Assembly: GCA_023402175.1 (NCBI GenBank)
Contig: JAEXCN010000432.1
Location: 1-42,812 of the forward strand
Length of the DNA: 42,812 nucleotides
Source of the DNA: Pseudomonadota bacterium
GTDB lineage: Bacteria; Myxococcota_A; Polyangia; Polyangiales; Polyangiaceae
Reading direction: 5' to 3'
The position numbers and the translations under genes were made by a program. Of this stretch, positions 1 to 13,147 are shown piece after piece. Every line of letters starts with the position of its first letter. Positions within the stretch are counted from its first letter, which is position 1. The notes under the pieces were generated by a model. That model saw nothing but the letters and a program-made list of their open reading frames with translations, was not told where the DNA came from and did not search any database.

Positions 1-1
1 G

Positions 2-277
2 GCATGCACCGATGGAGCAGCGAGCGTTCGGATCGAGACCGCGATCGACGCTCGCCTCGTCGTCGTCCGCGTGCTCGATCGCGGAAGTGGGATGGACGCT
101 CGCGTGCTCGAACGCGCGCTCGACGACTTCTTCTCGACGAAGACGAGCGGCAGCGGGCTCGGCCTCGCCTTCGTTCGCCGCGTGGTCGAGGCGCACGGCG
201 GGACCGTGGTGCTCACGAGCCAGCCAGCGCCACATCGCGAGCAGGGAACGAACGTCGAGCTTCGCTTCCCGATTTGA
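2..277 (+). CDS. Sensor histidine kinase, C-terminal fragment
   Basis: The reading frame is open from the window edge and ends at TGA 275-277; the 5' part lies outside the window. The translated end contains the late motifs of a GHKL/HATPase_c domain: an N/D-box-like DRGSGMD (the G1 box, usually DxGxG), then FFSTKTSGSGLGLAFVRRVV (F box and G2 box) and VEAHGG. These bind ATP in two-component sensor kinases, which phosphorylate a conserved His in the upstream dimerisation domain. The sensor part and the partner response regulator are not visible. Internal ATG codons such as the one at 92 are not credible starts because the G1 box precedes them. The family call is firm; the signal sensed is unknown. 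Confidence 0.88.
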   Translation, partial: ACTDGAASVRIETAIDARLVVVRVLDRGSGMDARVLERALDDFFSTKTSGSGLGLAFVRRVVEAHGGTVVLTSQPAPHREQGTNVELRFPI

Positions 278-456
278 GCACGTCGTCCTCCGTTCGGGTG
301 GATCGGCGGCGGACCATGGCCTTCCGCTTCTTCCACCATCCATCGTGAACGAAGGTCGACACGTCGATATCGGACTTCCCCCCTTCACGCTGGTAATTCG
401 AAGCTAGTCGACGAAGCTCTCCCATCGGCACACACCCTGCAGGCCGCCCGACCTCG

Positions 457-1944
457 ATGCGCTCGCTCCTTGCCCTAGCTGCTTGCTCGCTCCTCGCCAT
501 CGTGCCCGCATGCGGTAGTGAACAGACCACCGGAGGCCAGCTGGCTCCGCCGCCTCCCGAGACGACAGCGGGGGAACAACCCGAGGAGGCGCCGGTCGAG
601 ACGAAGCCCTCTGTGCTCGATCCTCTCGTGATCGACCTCGGGGAAGTCCAGGCCGGTACCGACGCGACGTTCGAGATCCCTGACGGCGCGCTCGGATTCA
701 ACATCACCGCCGAGGGCAAGCTCGCTGACTTCGATCAGGAGCGTCCATTCGGCATCCAGCGCATCACTGCTCCCGGCGGCACGGTCGTCCACGACGACTT
801 CACGCCGAAGGGCGGCACCAACCCGACCAGCTACGCGTCGTTCGACGTCATCGCGGCGGCGAGCGTTCCACAAGGCGAGGGCGTTCCGAAGAAGCTCGCG
901 GGCAAGTGGAAGGTTCGCTTCGGCGTGTATGGAGGCTCCGCGAAGCCGAAGCTGAAGGGAAAGGTTCGCGTGCAGTCGAGCGGCGACGGCGCCTTCCACG
1001 GCGGGCAGCTCGATCTCCACATCCATGTCCCGGAAGGGCTCCAGATCGGCAACCGGACCGTCAACGCGGCGAAAGCCGCAAACGATCCGGACCTGAAGGA
1101 ACGCGTGGAGACGTTCTTCGCGCTCACGTCGGAGCTTCTCGGCATCGAGAAGGGCACGGTCTCGTTCCACAAGGAGGTCGCCTCGTATCAAGAGCTCGAC
1201 GGCGTCGAAGAGCTCCTGAAAGGCTTCGCGATCTCGAAGGGAGAGACCGACGGGACCCAGGCGCTCCACGTCCTCATGACGAACCTGATCGCGGACAACG
1301 GACAGCCCTTTGCGGCGGGGATCGCTCCCGGCATTCCGGGAGCGGCGACGATCTTCGGGCGCAGCGTATCGGGCATCATCGTCACGACCTCGGAGTCGGC
1401 CGAGCAGGACGTGCTCACGATGCTGCACGAGGCCGGGCACTTCTTCGGCCTGAATCACACGACGGAGTTCGACGGCCAGAGCTCCGACCCGCTGTCGGAC
1501 ACGCCTGTCTGCGAGAACATCTCGATGAACCCGAACGATCTCATCAAGTGCCCGGACCGCACGAACGTGATGTTCGCCGCGGGCGCGATCGACGGGCCGG
1601 TGACCCTGTCGCCGACGCAGAAGCGCGTCTATCGCGGCTCGCCGATCTACCGCGCGTTCACGGCGGACGGCGGCGGCAGCACGATGGCGTTCCACGCGCC
1701 TTCGGCGCCGCGCGCGATCAAGCGAACGTTCCGGCTCTCCGGCAGCACCGCGCTCTCGCCGGTCGAGCGTGACCTCTCGTTCGGTTTCTGCGGACTGAAC
1801 CCGCTCGACACCAGCGGCCTCGTGAAGCGTCATGGTCGTGATGCGGCGATCACGCAGCTTCGCGCGGCAGCGACCGATCCGGACCTCGTGCCGTACATCC
1901 GCGGTCGTGCGAACCTCGCGCTGAAGAAGCTCGGCGTGGAGTGA
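457..1944 (+). CDS. Secreted pappalysin-like (M43-type) zinc metalloprotease lipoprotein
   Basis: 495 residues. The N-terminus is a lipoprotein signal peptide (MRSLLALAACSLLAIVPAC) with the probable lipidated Cys19, followed by a Pro/Glu-rich linker. Residues 324-334 read HEAGHFFGLNH, the extended zinc site HExxHxxGxxH of metzincins. Downstream are a DTP motif (348-350), a Cys pair (352, 365) and NVMF (370-373), which could be the Met-turn; DTP plus NxM is typical of pappalysin/cytophagalysin (M43) proteases. About 300 residues before the zinc site match nothing I recognise, and about 120 after it may be a small accessory domain. Predicted to act at the outer membrane or cell surface. It is a single gene, convergent with the next one. 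The protease assignment rests on motifs; the substrate is unknown. Confidence 0.85.
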   Translation: MRSLLALAACSLLAIVPACGSEQTTGGQLAPPPPETTAGEQPEEAPVETKPSVLDPLVIDLGEVQAGTDATFEIPDGALGFNITAEGKLADFDQERPFGIQRITAPGGTVVHDDFTPKGGTNPTSYASFDVIAAASVPQGEGVPKKLAGKWKVRFGVYGGSAKPKLKGKVRVQSSGDGAFHGGQLDLHIHVPEGLQIGNRTVNAAKAANDPDLKERVETFFALTSELLGIEKGTVSFHKEVASYQELDGVEELLKGFAISKGETDGTQALHVLMTNLIADNGQPFAAGIAPGIPGAATIFGRSVSGIIVTTSESAEQDVLTMLHEAGHFFGLNHTTEFDGQSSDPLSDTPVCENISMNPNDLIKCPDRTNVMFAAGAIDGPVTLSPTQKRVYRGSPIYRAFTADGGGSTMAFHAPSAPRAIKRTFRLSGSTALSPVERDLSFGFCGLNPLDTSGLVKRHGRDAAITQLRAAATDPDLVPYIRGRANLALKKLGVE

Positions 1945-1976
1945 CGCGAGCTCCCCGCGCTCGGTCGACCCTGAAA

Positions 1977-2005
1977 CCCGAGCCCGAGCCCGAGCCCGAG
2001 CCCGA
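1977..2005 (+). repeat. (CCCGAG)x4 hexamer array, left arm of an inverted pair
   Basis: Four perfect CCCGAG units plus CCCGA lie just past the stop of the metalloprotease gene. The first 21 bases are the exact reverse complement of the array at 2227-2247. The 306-bp convergent gap (1945-2250) holds no credible gene; the only other feature seen is an 8-bp direct repeat GGTGACGT at 2121 and 2146. Confidence 0.9.
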
Positions 2006-2226
2006 AACACGCGAGTCCGAGGCGTCGAGCGAGCTTCAAGAGCTGGAGCATCGGCTTGTCCTCACGTGTTTGCTCCGCCACGACCCCGAGCCGCAGAAAG
2101 ACGGTGCAACAACGCAGATCGGTGACGTTTCTGCCTAGGTACATAGGTGACGTCACGCTCACTTCGCGCCGCGAGATCGAGCTACGTCGACGAGGCGTTG
2201 GGTTCGTCCTGGCCGAGCGCGGTCAC

Positions 2227-2247
2227 GGGCTCGGGCTCGGGCTCGGG
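2227..2247 (-). repeat. (GGGCTC)x3 hexamer array, right arm of an inverted pair
   Basis: Three GGGCTC units plus GGG, ending 3 bases before the stop codon of the minus-strand gene at 2251. Reverse complement of 1977-1997. The two arrays sit at the 3' ends of two convergent genes, so each transcript would carry a repeat of the same sense (CCCGAG in one, CCCGAG read from the other strand in the other). Confidence 0.9.
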
Positions 2248-2250
2248 GGA

Positions 2251-3759
2251 CTACTTCGGTACGCGGGCCCGGAGCACCTTGATCGACTCGCCGCCGGCGG
2301 TTCCGCCGTCGCGCTTCTGCAGCATCCAGTCGACCGCCTCCTCGCGCTTGACGCTCACGGTCTTCCCGAGGGCGATGTTCGTCGCATAGGTCGGCTCGTT
2401 CGAGAGCACGCCGGTGCATGCGCGCGCGTCACACGACGCGGCGGCGATCCAGAGCATCTCGGACGCGGCTCCGCCGTCGACGCGTGACTCCGCAGGAATG
2501 GGGAACGGACCCTTCACGTAGAGCTCGCCCTCGCCGGCGTCGAAACGTTTGATCGCGGTGGGGAGATCGCGGCGCGCCTTCGTCGCGACCTCGTCGAGCT
2601 CCTTGTCGTCGGTCGGCGCGCCGACGGAAGGCGGCAGGCCGAACAGACTCGCGACGACGGCGTCCCAGGCCTCGCGCGTCGATCCTCCCTCCGGGACGAG
2701 CTCTGCGAGCTCGTTGTTGGGATCGCCCTCCTCTCGTTCGGGGACGACCACGTCGAGGACGACCGGGCGAGCGGTGCTGGGGCTCGGGTTCAGATCGGAA
2801 GGCTTCTTGCCGACGACGCGCGCGACGTCGTCGAGCGTCACGGTGATCGACGAGTCACTCTTGCCGTGAGCAACCTGGCTCGCGACCGCGTTGATGACCT
2901 CGGCGAGCATCGGCCCGGAGCCCATGTTTGCGCCGCGGATCGAGAAGTCGGGGCTTCCGAAGCGCGCCATGCCGAGCGTGAGGAGGCGCGCCGTGCCCTC
3001 GTCCTGCCTGTAGAGCTGGACGACGATGTGCTTTCGGAGGAACACCGGATCTCCGAGCTTCGTCGTGATCGCGTGCGCGACGACCTCGTGAGCAGTCTCG
3101 ATCCGTCGGGAGACCTCGTCGTAGACGAAGCCGTCGAGCGACTCGGCGAGCACGGCGGCAGCGGCGAACGCGGCGCGTGCCGGCATCTGCTCGGGCGTGA
3201 TGCTGCCCTGCGTGCGGATGACGACGGCGGTCTTCCGGTCGTGCACGCTCTCCCGCTCGCTCGGCGTGAGGCCCGCGGCGACTGTGTCCATGGTGTCCTT
3301 CGGAGGCAGGATGAGGTCGTCGGTCTGGACGATCTCGATCTCGAAGCTGTCACCGTCGGACATGAGCTTCTTCACCGCGTCGCACGCGCCGCCGCAGTGA
3401 CGGACGTCGAGTCGTGTCGCGATCCCGGACACGGTCGCGATGCTGCGAACGAGCTCGTCTGTCTTGCCGGTGATGACCGCGAGCTCCGCCGATGCACGCG
3501 CTGGCCTCTCGAGACGAGCCATCCCGCCTCCGGCCTCGACCTCGGTCCTGCTTTCGGTGCTCGCTCCTGCCTCCTCCGTCCCCGCACGCGGGGCTTCGCC
3601 GGGGAGCGACCACCAGACGAGCGACGCGAGCCCTGCGACGACGACGGCGATGCCGCCGTAGAGCCTGCGGTCGGACGCGGCGGCCTTCCGGTTCGAAAGA
3701 TGCGAGCGCTTGGGTGGTCCGCCCTTTCTCGTTTTACGCCGAGGCTCGTTGCCGCCCAT
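2251..3759 (-). CDS. Membrane-anchored protein with C-terminal DUF2314-like domain
   Basis: 502 residues, ATG at 3759-3757, TAG at 2253-2251. A basic N-terminus (about 33 residues, rich in Arg/Lys) precedes one hydrophobic segment (LYGGIAVVVAGLASLVWW, about residues 33-51), so the bulk should lie outside the cytoplasm with a cytoplasmic basic tail. An Ala/Glu-rich linker follows. The last ~90 residues (ELYVKGPFP, then MLWIAA, GVLSNEP, EAVDWM) follow the pattern I associate with DUF2314 (E. coli YegJ-like); the function of that family is unknown. The middle region (ARFGSPDFSIRG) resembles the part that often precedes DUF2314. Diverges from gltB. The domain call is from memory of the pattern, not from a search. 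Confidence 0.72.
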   Translation of the reverse strand: MGGNEPRRKTRKGGPPKRSHLSNRKAAASDRRLYGGIAVVVAGLASLVWWSLPGEAPRAGTEEAGASTESRTEVEAGGGMARLERPARASAELAVITGKTDELVRSIATVSGIATRLDVRHCGGACDAVKKLMSDGDSFEIEIVQTDDLILPPKDTMDTVAAGLTPSERESVHDRKTAVVIRTQGSITPEQMPARAAFAAAAVLAESLDGFVYDEVSRRIETAHEVVAHAITTKLGDPVFLRKHIVVQLYRQDEGTARLLTLGMARFGSPDFSIRGANMGSGPMLAEVINAVASQVAHGKSDSSITVTLDDVARVVGKKPSDLNPSPSTARPVVLDVVVPEREEGDPNNELAELVPEGGSTREAWDAVVASLFGLPPSVGAPTDDKELDEVATKARRDLPTAIKRFDAGEGELYVKGPFPIPAESRVDGGAASEMLWIAAASCDARACTGVLSNEPTYATNIALGKTVSVKREEAVDWMLQKRDGGTAGGESIKVLRARVPK

Positions 3760-3930
3760 CGCCGTTCTCTAACACGAAGCCTTCCGACCGCTCGCGTCGT
3801 GGCGACGCGCGGCGACCCGCGGCAGTGAGACCGAGCATGCTCGAGCTGCTTGTTTTCCCGGACGTGCGCTTGTTCGTCACTCAGGCATGAGGCGCTAAAG
3901 ACCTGGCGCACCGCGTCAACTTTCTGTATA

Positions 3931-3937
3931 AGGGGAG
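3931..3937 (+). promoter_or_regulatory. Ribosome binding site of gltB
   Basis: AGGGGAG, 8 bases before ATG 3946. It decides the start: the frame stays open to an upstream ATG at 3850, but only 3946 has a Shine-Dalgarno at good spacing and it gives a propeptide of normal length before the catalytic Cys. Confidence 0.75.
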
Positions 3938-3945
3938 TGGTGAAG

Positions 3946-8498
<4,553 letters not shown>

Positions 8499-8499
<1 letters not shown>

Positions 8500-9944
8500 T
8501 GGCCGACCCTCGCGGATTCCTGAAGGTCAAGCGCGCGAAGTCCGTCGATCGCAAGCCCGACGAGCGCACCGGCGACTACCGCGAGTTCGTCATCGAGCCG
8601 TCACCGGACGATCTCCGCGCGCAGGCCTCGCGCTGCATGGACTGCGGCATCCCGTTCTGCCACCACGGCTGCCCGCTCGGGAACGTCATCCCCGAGTTCA
8701 ACGACCTCGTATGGCGAGGCCGAGTCGAAGACGCCGCTCGTGTGCTCGCGTCGACGAACAACTTCCCCGAGTTCACCGGTCGCGTCTGCCCGGCGCCGTG
8801 CGAGGCGTCGTGCGTCCTCTCGCTCGAAGGAGCTCCCGTCACGATCAAGGACATCGAGCGGACGATCGCCCACGCGGTCTTCGAAGGAGCGCTCGAGCCC
8901 TGTCCGGCGCCGTTTCGCACCGGAAAGCGCGTCGCGATCGTCGGCTCCGGTCCTGCGGGCCTCGCGGCGGCGCAGCAGCTCGCGCGCCTCGGTCACGACG
9001 TGGTCGTCTTCGAGAAGGACGATCGGATCGGCGGGCTCCTCCGTTACGGCATCCCCGACTTCAAGATGGAGAAGGAGATCATCGATCGCCGGATGGCGCA
9101 GATGGAAGCCGAGGGCGTTCGCTTCCGTCCCGGCGTCGACGTCGGCGCCACGATGGACAAGGACGAGCTCCTCGCTTCGTTCGACGCAATCGTCCTCTGC
9201 ATCGGCGCTCGCGTTCCGCGCGATCTCCCGGTGCCCGGACGTGAGCTCGACGGCGTTCACTTCGCGATGGATTTTCTCGAGCAGCAGAACCGGCGCGTCG
9301 CGGGCGAGGTCGTCCCCGCGGAGGGCGCCCTCCTCGCGGAGGGCAAACACGTCGTCGTGATCGGCGGCGGGGACACGGGCTCGGACTGCGTCGGCACGTC
9401 GAACCGGCAGCGCGCGGCGAGCGTCACGCAGCTCGAGCTCATGCCGAAGCCGCCGCTCGTGCGCATGCCGGAGAATCCGTGGCCCGCGTGGCCGCTGATC
9501 CTTCGCACGTCGTCGTCGCAGGAGGAGCCTTCGGCGAACGGCAAGAGCACCGCCCGCGAGTTTGCGATCTTGACGAAGGCCTTCGTGCCCGACGCGAGCG
9601 GCAAGCACGTGGCGAAGCTCTCGACCGTCCGCGTCGAGCTCGCCGGCGGAACGATCAAGGAGCTTCCCGGCACGGACGAGGATCTCCCGTGTGACCTCGC
9701 GCTGCTCGCCATGGGCTTCGTCAGCCCCGAGAAGAAGGGCATCGTCGCGGCGCTCGGACTCGAGCTCGACGCTCGCGGCAACATCGTGACGGACCGGACG
9801 GGCGCGACGTCGGTGTCGCGCGTGTTCGCGGCAGGCGATGCTTCGCGCGGGCAGTCGCTCGTCGTGTGGGCGATCGCCGACGGACGCCGCGTCGCCGCCG
9901 GCGTCCACGCCTCGCTCGGCAACGTTCTTCGCGCCGTCGGCTGA
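8499..9944 (+). CDS. gltD: Glutamate synthase (NADPH) small subunit
   Basis: 481 residues, close to the usual ~470. This flavoprotein takes electrons from NADPH through FAD and Fe-S clusters to the FMN of GltB. Seen: N-terminal Cys set C46, C49, C54, C58 (CMDCGIPFCHHGC) and C97, C101, C105 (CPAPCEASC), the ligands for 4Fe-4S clusters; FAD-binding VAIVGSGPAG at 145-154 followed by the acidic FEKDDRIGG loop; a second Rossmann motif VVVIGGGDTGSD for NADPH; and a C-terminal AGDASRGQSLVVWAI segment that closes the FAD site. Start: ATG 8499 shares its A with the TGA of gltB; a GTG one codon earlier is also in frame. The enzyme is predicted cytoplasmic. The closest alternatives are other FAD/Fe-S small-subunit homologues (for example in dihydropyrimidine dehydrogenases), but adjacency to gltB settles the role. 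Confidence 0.98.
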
Positions 9945-10082
9945 CGCGCGTCGCGATCGAGCTCTGCCATCGCGGGCTCATCCCACGGCGCGCCACGCTC
10001 CGCCGGCGCGCACGCGAATGCGTCGTGAAGCCTCATCGGGATCTTTTCCCCGGATCATTGCTAAGCTGTTCCGCCGGAGCGG

Positions 10083-12575
10083 ATGAGCGTCGCGATCGGC
10101 ATCGACCTCGGCACCACGAACACCGTCGTTGCGGCGGTCGTCGACGGCGTTGCGGTCACCCTCGAGGATGATCAAGGGCGACGGCTGCTTCCGTCGGTCG
10201 TGTCGTTCCATCCGTCCAGCACCGTGCTCGTCGGCGAGCCCGCACGCGAGCGGCGGCTCATCGATCCCGAGAACACGATCTTCTCGGTCAAGCCGCTGCT
10301 CGGTCGTCCGTGGGACTCCGACGAGGTGCAGGCGGTCAAGTCGCGGTTCCCGTTCAAGCTCGTCCAGGGAGCGAAGAACAGCACGATGGTGCTCGCGCGC
10401 GACGTCGCGTACGCGCTGCCCGAGATCAGCGCATTCGTCCTCCGCCGCGCGAAGGCGATCGCAGAGGCGGCTCTCGGACAGCCGGTCGACCGCGCCGTCA
10501 TCACCGTGCCGGCGAACTTCAACGACCTGCAGCGCGCATCGACGAAGATCGCCGGCAAGCTCGCCGGGCTCGATGTCATGCGCATCCTCAACGAGCCCAC
10601 GGCCGCAGCGCTCGCGTACGGCCAGTCGATCGCGAAGGCGGAGAAGATCGCCGTCTACGACCTCGGCGGCGGCACGTTCGACGTCACGCTCCTCGATCTG
10701 ACGGGCAACGTCTTCGAGGTGCTTGCGACGGCCGGCGATACGGCGCTCGGCGGCGACGACATCGATCGCTTGCTCGCGGAACGGATCGCCCTCGAAGTGA
10801 TGAAGCGCTTCAACGTCGATCCGCGAGCGAATTCCGGGAGCTCCGCGCGCCTCGCGTTCATGGCGGAGGAGATCAAGAAGGAGCTCTCCATCGCGTATCA
10901 GTCGCAGCGCGAGATCACGGGCCTCGGCTTCACCGAAGGCGGTCATCCCGTCACGCTGCCGTTCGTGATGTCACGGGAAGAGCTCGAAGCGATCGCCCGG
11001 CCGCTCGTCGAACGCACCATCGCCGTTGCGAGCCAGTCGATCGAGATCATCGGCTTGTCTCCGCGCGACTTCGATCGCGTCATCCTCGTCGGTGGCTCGA
11101 CGCGCACTCCGATCGTCGCGCGCATGGTCGAGCAGCTCTTCGGGCAGCCGCCGCATCTCAGGGTCAACCCCGACGAGGTCGTCGCGCTCGGCGCCGCCAT
11201 CCAGGCGCACGCGCTCAACCGCTCGAAGGCCGCGCACCGGCGACGTTCGGCCCACGATCAGCTCGCGAAGGCGCAGCCGAGGGCGAGCGGCGAAGAGGTC
11301 CCGACGAGCCCGCCCGTGGCCGATCCCACGCTGGCGGCGGCGGCAGTGCCGAAGGCGCCGGCCATCCCGACGAACTTCGGCGCGGCTCCGCCGGCGCCGG
11401 CGCCGGTACCGGAGTTCTTCTCCTTCAACAAGGCGCCTGCGGTGATCTCGTTCTCGGAGGTCCCCGACGCCGCGTGGCCGAAGCCTCCGGCTCCGAATCG
11501 GCCGGCTCCTCCTCCGGTCGTTCCAGCTCCAGGTCCAGCTCCCGCTCTTGCGAAGCCGCCCGTTCCGCGGCAGCCGCCGCCCGTACCGAAGCCGCGTGCG
11601 CAGACGCTTCCGATGGGCGGGCACCTGCCTGCGCCGCCGCCGGCTCCGCGCGTGCCGGCTGCGACGACCACGCAGGGCCGCGGCCTCACGCGTGACTTCG
11701 GATCCCCGCCGGGATCTCCTCCGCGCGTGCCGGTGGCTCCTCCGGTGCAGCAGAGCCGCGGGCAGACCGATCACGTGGGCCCCGCGACGGGCACACGCTC
11801 GTCGACGCGTCCGATCGAAGGTGTGCCTGCGCGAACCGCGATCGCTGATGGAGCGATCGGACCGAAACCTGCGCGTCGTTCGAGCGCGCCACCGTCGGTG
11901 CCCGACCTCGAGCTGCCCGGAGTCTCCGAGCCCCCGATCGGCGCCGATGCAGGCTCACCTGCATCCCACGGGATCGTTGCCGCTCCCGAGCTCGACATCG
12001 CGCTCCCGAGCGGACCGCCGCAAGCGCGTGATCCGTCGATCGGGCTCGAAGCGCTCGCGATGCGTGGCGAACTCTTCGGCAACCTCGACTTCGATGTGCC
12101 GGCAGCCACTCCAGAGCGCTTCCAGCAAGGCAGCGCGATCAACACGTCGGCGAACACGCCGCTTCTCATCGACGTCACGCCGCTCAGCCTCGGCGTCGAG
12201 ACGGTGGGCGGATACGCGGACATCCTCATCCCGGCGAACTCGCCGGTGCCTTGCGAGAAGACGCGCACCTTCCTCACGGCGAGCGACGACCAGACGGTCG
12301 TCTCGATCCGCGTTGCACAAGGCGAGTCGACCCGTTTCGCGGCGAACACGCGCCTCGGCGATCTCGAGCTTTCGGGCCTTCGTCGCGCACGTCGGGGCGA
12401 GGTGAAGATCGCGGTGACGTTCGAGCTCGACGCTGACGGCATCCTGAACGTCCGCGCGCGCGATCACGACACCGGGCGCGAGACGACCGCAACGATGCGC
12501 CTGCTCGGCGCGAACACCGACGCCGAGGACGTCGGCGCGATGGTCGCGCGCCAGGCCCGACACGACGTGGCCTGA
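10083..12575 (+). CDS. Hsp70 (DnaK-like) with a long Pro-rich interdomain insertion and no lid
   Basis: 830 residues. The first ~378 are a full Hsp70 ATPase domain: GIDLGTTNTVV (6-16, phosphate 1), ILNEPTAAALAYG, DLGGGTFDV from D193 (phosphate 2) and GGSTRTP from G337 (adenosine). In ordinary DnaK the linker and DVTPLSLGIET follow directly; here DVTPLSLGVET begins only at D697. The ~310 residues between are low-complexity Pro/Ala/Arg-rich and probably disordered. After D697 about 134 residues cover the beta-sandwich substrate domain (SLGVETVGG, VRIAQGES-like VSIRVAQGES, LGDLELSGL, ADGILNVRARD); the helical lid of ~100 residues is absent. The start has a GGAG-containing leader (CCGGAGCGGATG). 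A J-domain gene follows 42 bases on, so ATP turnover is probably stimulated locally. It is not the housekeeping dnaK: no grpE or hrcA is adjacent and the architecture differs. Clients are unknown. Confidence 0.93.
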   Translation: MSVAIGIDLGTTNTVVAAVVDGVAVTLEDDQGRRLLPSVVSFHPSSTVLVGEPARERRLIDPENTIFSVKPLLGRPWDSDEVQAVKSRFPFKLVQGAKNSTMVLARDVAYALPEISAFVLRRAKAIAEAALGQPVDRAVITVPANFNDLQRASTKIAGKLAGLDVMRILNEPTAAALAYGQSIAKAEKIAVYDLGGGTFDVTLLDLTGNVFEVLATAGDTALGGDDIDRLLAERIALEVMKRFNVDPRANSGSSARLAFMAEEIKKELSIAYQSQREITGLGFTEGGHPVTLPFVMSREELEAIARPLVERTIAVASQSIEIIGLSPRDFDRVILVGGSTRTPIVARMVEQLFGQPPHLRVNPDEVVALGAAIQAHALNRSKAAHRRRSAHDQLAKAQPRASGEEVPTSPPVADPTLAAAAVPKAPAIPTNFGAAPPAPAPVPEFFSFNKAPAVISFSEVPDAAWPKPPAPNRPAPPPVVPAPGPAPALAKPPVPRQPPPVPKPRAQTLPMGGHLPAPPPAPRVPAATTTQGRGLTRDFGSPPGSPPRVPVAPPVQQSRGQTDHVGPATGTRSSTRPIEGVPARTAIADGAIGPKPARRSSAPPSVPDLELPGVSEPPIGADAGSPASHGIVAAPELDIALPSGPPQARDPSIGLEALAMRGELFGNLDFDVPAATPERFQQGSAINTSANTPLLIDVTPLSLGVETVGGYADILIPANSPVPCEKTRTFLTASDDQTVVSIRVAQGESTRFAANTRLGDLELSGLRRARRGEVKIAVTFELDADGILNVRARDHDTGRETTATMRLLGANTDAEDVGAMVARQARHDVA

Positions 12576-12617
12576 GTTCGGTCGCCCGTTTCGAACGTGC
12601 GGCGGTATGATGGCCGC

Positions 12618-13145
12618 GTGGCGGAGTCGGCGACGTTCCTGGCCTGGGCCGAGTCCCTCGAGACGATGAGCTATTACGACATCCTTCGCGTCGCGGAGGA
12701 TGCCTCGCAGCAGGAGATCCAGCAGGCGTTTCACGACCTCTCGCTCCGCTGTCATCCGGATCGCTTCGTCGAGGAAGGTCCCGAGGTGGCACGGGCGGCG
12801 GCGTCGGTCTTCAAGCGCGCGGCCGAGGCGTACAACATCCTCCGGAAGCCCGCGCTCCGGAAGCGTTACGACGCCGAGCTGCAGAAGGGGCAGCTCAAGC
12901 TCGACGAGCGCGCCGTCGAGCCGAAGAAGCGGCACGAGCAGCGGACGCTCTTCATGATCGCGCGGACGCCGAGGGCAAAGCAGCATGCCGCGAAGGCCGA
13001 CGAGCTGATCGCCATGGGCAAGCTCGATGAAGCCCGCATCCAGCTGATCTCCGCGAACCAGCAGGATCCGAACAACGATGAGCTGAAAGAGCGCCTCGAC
13101 ATCCTCTACGAGGCGCTACTGCTCGCTCCGGGCGACCTGCTCTGA
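12618..13145 (+). CDS. J-domain co-chaperone with C-terminal TPR-like tail
   Basis: About 175 residues from GTG 12618. The J-domain covers about residues 17-85: SYYDILRVAEDASQQEI (helix I-II), HPD at 46-48 in the loop, and AEAYNILRKPALRKRYD closing helix III-IV. HPD is the motif that triggers Hsp70 ATP hydrolysis. No Gly/Phe region or zinc fingers are present, so it is a class C (type III) J-protein. The tail has a helix pair (KADELIAMGKLDEARIQLIS) like one TPR unit, a possible client contact. Start is uncertain: GTG 12597, GTG 12618 and ATG 12666 are in frame and none has a clear Shine-Dalgarno; 12618 keeps the FLAWAESLETM segment that I have seen precede J-domains in myxobacterial relatives. 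It sits 42 bases after the Hsp70 gene, so the two are likely cotranscribed partners. Confidence 0.87.
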   Translation: MAESATFLAWAESLETMSYYDILRVAEDASQQEIQQAFHDLSLRCHPDRFVEEGPEVARAAASVFKRAAEAYNILRKPALRKRYDAELQKGQLKLDERAVEPKKRHEQRTLFMIARTPRAKQHAAKADELIAMGKLDEARIQLISANQQDPNNDELKERLDILYEALLLAPGDLL

Positions 13146-13147
13146 GG

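Noticed and set aside
1941..2138. 65-codon frame with a Pro-Glu repeat
   Set aside because: It is only the translation of the CCCGAG array; no ribosome site and no motif.
3927..3932. TATAAG before gltB as a -10 box
   Set aside because: It overlaps the ribosome site, so transcription from it would leave the Shine-Dalgarno out.
3850..3945. Upstream start for gltB
   Set aside because: No ribosome site there; the AGGGGAG at 3931 serves ATG 3946.
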